From assembly GCA_016765335.1 (NCBI GenBank), contig JAESQE010000103.1, positions 1 to 12,823 on the forward strand: a stretch of 12,823 nt of DNA, written 5' to 3'. Position numbers and translations under genes: made by a program. The notes beneath the pieces were generated by a model. That model searched no databases and was not told the origin of the DNA. It saw only the letters and a program-made list of their open reading frames with translations. This document shows, piece by piece, positions 11,283-12,823 of this stretch (position 1 is its first letter; each line of letters starts with the position of its first letter). The stretch comes from Planctomycetaceae bacterium. Lineage in GTDB: Bacteria > Planctomycetota > Planctomycetia > Planctomycetales > Planctomycetaceae.

Positions 11283-12823
11283 CATCATGAATCCGAAAAA
11301 TCCAATACCGGCGACCAGCATCACACCCATCATAATGTAAGTCATCATGTTACTAGCTGGCTTGGTCTTATCCGAACTCTTCTTTTTCTTCGTAGGTTTC
11401 TGATTGGCCTCATTTGCTTGAGCCCCCGTATCGTACATGCTGCGAGTCTTCTTTTTTGCTTTGACCTGATCCAGCGGTTCTGGTTTGGTTAAAGAAACGG
11501 GTATTTCTCCAAGTTGGCTCAAAATATCCTGATAAAGCGTGTCAAACTTGTCCCACCAGGGAGTCTCAGTTAATCCGGTGGTTAATCTGGTATAAGTGAG
11601 TAGTTCTTGCTTTGCTCTTTGGAGTTGCTGTTCGGACTTTTTCAGGTCCATCGTGTTTTTTGCATACAGGAATCGGCTTTGGGCCAAATGATATTGAGCT
11701 TCCCGGTGTTTCTCTTTGTATTCGGATCTTGTTTGACCAGCATTGGCCGACATTTGCAGTCGCATAGAGATGTTTCCCCATCCCCAGATAACAGTTCCAT
11801 CCTTAAACTTTTTGCCCTTGATTGCATCGAGGAAGCGATCTGGTTCGTCCCCAAACTCGCCCCAGTCCTGATAAACCTGAGCAGCTTCAATCTGTGCATC
11901 AAGAGCTTTGCTGTTTTTTAGCAGGACGGTTTTAATTAGAGATTCTGCGGTCTCAAAATCTCCTTCCTGACGCTTACAATTGACAAGCCTTAACCGGACT
12001 CCATCGAGTCGGGCGGCATCGACAAACTTCGGGTCTTTTTCACCCTGCTTGAGAATCTCTTCAAATGCCTTGGTGGCGTCTGCGTAATACTGTTTTGCTT
12101 TCTGTGGAGATTCTTCAGATGCCTGAGCCATGCCGAAATAAGTTTCTGCAATCCAGATCAATGATCCATAGGTCTGACCACCTTGGCGTTCCAATAATTT
12201 CGAAAGGAATTGTTCGAATCCGCCGCGGACTTTTTCGAGTCTTTCCTGGTCGCCTGCTTTTCGCAATCGCTCTAATTCGCTTTGTAATTCACGACCTAAT
12301 TCAACGTAAACCGCAGTCAGAGATGCTCCGCCAGATGCTCCTGCAATTTTCTCCAACGCCGCCCGGGCTTCTTCTGCTTTATCTAGTTGCCGGGTTCCGA
12401 TATAGGCCCGAAGCAGGTGTTGATAACTCAACGAAGCAAATGCAGTGCTCTGAATATTGAAATTTTCTTTAGGGCGAGCCTTCCCTTCCTCAACAGCAAC
12501 GGCCTTAACAACCGAATGCGGCTCTGCGGCAAGCCATTGAATGGCCTTGGCATCGTTACCTCGCATGATCTCAATTTGTGCTAACGAAACTTTTGCACGA
12601 ATTAACTCAGCCGGAGCCGGAGCAGTTGCCGGGGTTGCTTTTTCCGTCGCTGTAATCCCGGTTTCCAGATGCTTGGCTGCCTGATCCTGCCAACTTTGTA
12701 ATTGTTCTTTTGTTTCGGATACGTTTTCTTTAAACGCAGTGGTCAGATAAGCTGTCCATAAAGCTTGCCCTGCTTCCAGTTGAGCAGTTGAATATTTGGA
12801 AGCGGTATTTGGGATTTCTGCAT
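11037..12823 (-). CDS. Large TPR-like membrane protein with Ser/Lys/Arg-rich C-terminal tail, 5' end outside window
   Basis: The frame is open from the window edge to TAA 11037-11039, so 594 residues of the C-terminal part are visible; the true start lies beyond 12823 (the internal ATG at 12564-12566 is not the start, because coding continues upstream with LIRAKVSLAQIEIMRGND). Most of it is helical TPR-like repeats, for example YQHLLRAYIGTRQLDKAEEA, AKQYYADATKAFEEILKQ and LVNCKRQEGDFETAESLIK. Then comes a Lys-rich stretch (TKKKKSSDKTK), one hydrophobic helix coded at 11283-11348 (MMTYIMMGVMLVAGIGFFGF), and a tail of about 81 residues that is almost all Ser, Lys, Arg, Glu, Pro and Thr. It opens the motor gene cluster in this window and is followed by the secreted TPR gene, exbB and two exbD genes. 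No named family is recognised; a scaffold linking the proton motor to another structure is inferred. Confidence 0.8.
   Translation of the reverse strand, partial: AEIPNTASKYSTAQLEAGQALWTAYLTTAFKENVSETKEQLQSWQDQAAKHLETGITATEKATPATAPAPAELIRAKVSLAQIEIMRGNDAKAIQWLAAEPHSVVKAVAVEEGKARPKENFNIQSTAFASLSYQHLLRAYIGTRQLDKAEEARAALEKIAGASGGASLTAVYVELGRELQSELERLRKAGDQERLEKVRGGFEQFLSKLLERQGGQTYGSLIWIAETYFGMAQASEESPQKAKQYYADATKAFEEILKQGEKDPKFVDAARLDGVRLRLVNCKRQEGDFETAESLIKTVLLKNSKALDAQIEAAQVYQDWGEFGDEPDRFLDAIKGKKFKDGTVIWGWGNISMRLQMSANAGQTRSEYKEKHREAQYHLAQSRFLYAKNTMDLKKSEQQLQRAKQELLTYTRLTTGLTETPWWDKFDTLYQDILSQLGEIPVSLTKPEPLDQVKAKKKTRSMYDTGAQANEANQKPTKKKKSSDKTKPASNMMTYIMMGVMLVAGIGFFGFMMKSSGGKRSTAESITESSSFSEESLSSSKRPSSRRKSTSKEPRDPEKKPSQSSSQKRRPRTEKPAEETTKKRVRKKRPPTEE

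Noticed and set aside
12567..12823. Taking the ATG at 12564-12566 as the true start of the large TPR protein
   Set aside because: The same frame stays open and protein-like to the window edge, including an Ala/Pro linker and helical segments, so the gene is truncated by the window.
1..12823. CRISPR arrays, tRNA or rRNA genes, transposase genes and phage genes
   Set aside because: No regularly spaced repeats, cloverleaf-like sequences, rRNA segments or recognisable transposase/integrase motifs were found on either strand by reading.

Overview
The window reads as a bacterial chromosome segment of moderate GC, most likely from a planctomycete. The basis is indirect: ExbB/ExbD genes sitting beside large TPR proteins, an ExbB-type protein with an N-terminal signal or anchor segment and a long acidic linker, a stand-alone M41-type metallopeptidase, and a secreted six-hairpin glycosidase are a combination I associate with that phylum. 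No marker gene is present, so the taxonomy is inference. No tRNA, rRNA, CRISPR array or transposase gene was seen.

Layout. (1) Positions 1-1681, minus strand: nadC (NAD biosynthesis), then a secreted peroxiredoxin/thioredoxin-fold protein with a CPAC motif, then the start of an M41-type (HEAGH) peptidase cut by the window edge. (2) Positions 1770-3143, plus strand: a GlcF-type iron-sulfur protein, divergent from nadC across an 88-bp gap with plausible promoters on both strands. A strong bidirectional terminator follows. (3) Positions 3285-4400, minus strand: an NsrR-like Rrf2 regulator followed by a small exported haem-c (CxxCH) protein of the DUF3365/Tll0287 type, separated by a 126-bp inverted-repeat element. 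(4) Positions 4674-6827, plus strand: a large exported six-hairpin glycosidase-like protein, with an inverted repeat in its upstream region. (5) Positions 6828-7050: a convergent gap holding a second, 133-bp inverted-repeat element. (6) Positions 7051-12823, minus strand, in transcription order: a large TPR membrane protein with a Ser/Lys/Arg-rich tail (5' end outside the window), a secreted TPR protein, ExbB/TolQ-type, ExbD, ExbD, and a TrpG/PabA glutamine amidotransferase.

Working together. Region 6 looks like one transcription unit encoding a proton-driven ExbB-ExbD(2) motor coupled to two TPR proteins instead of TonB or TolA. No TonB, TolA, TolB or Pal is visible, so the load on this motor is unknown; this is the best candidate for an undescribed system in the window. 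The NsrR-like regulator beside a haem-c sensor-like protein suggests a nitric-oxide or redox responsive pair. The two inverted-repeat elements have similar size and build and may belong to families of non-autonomous intergenic repeats.
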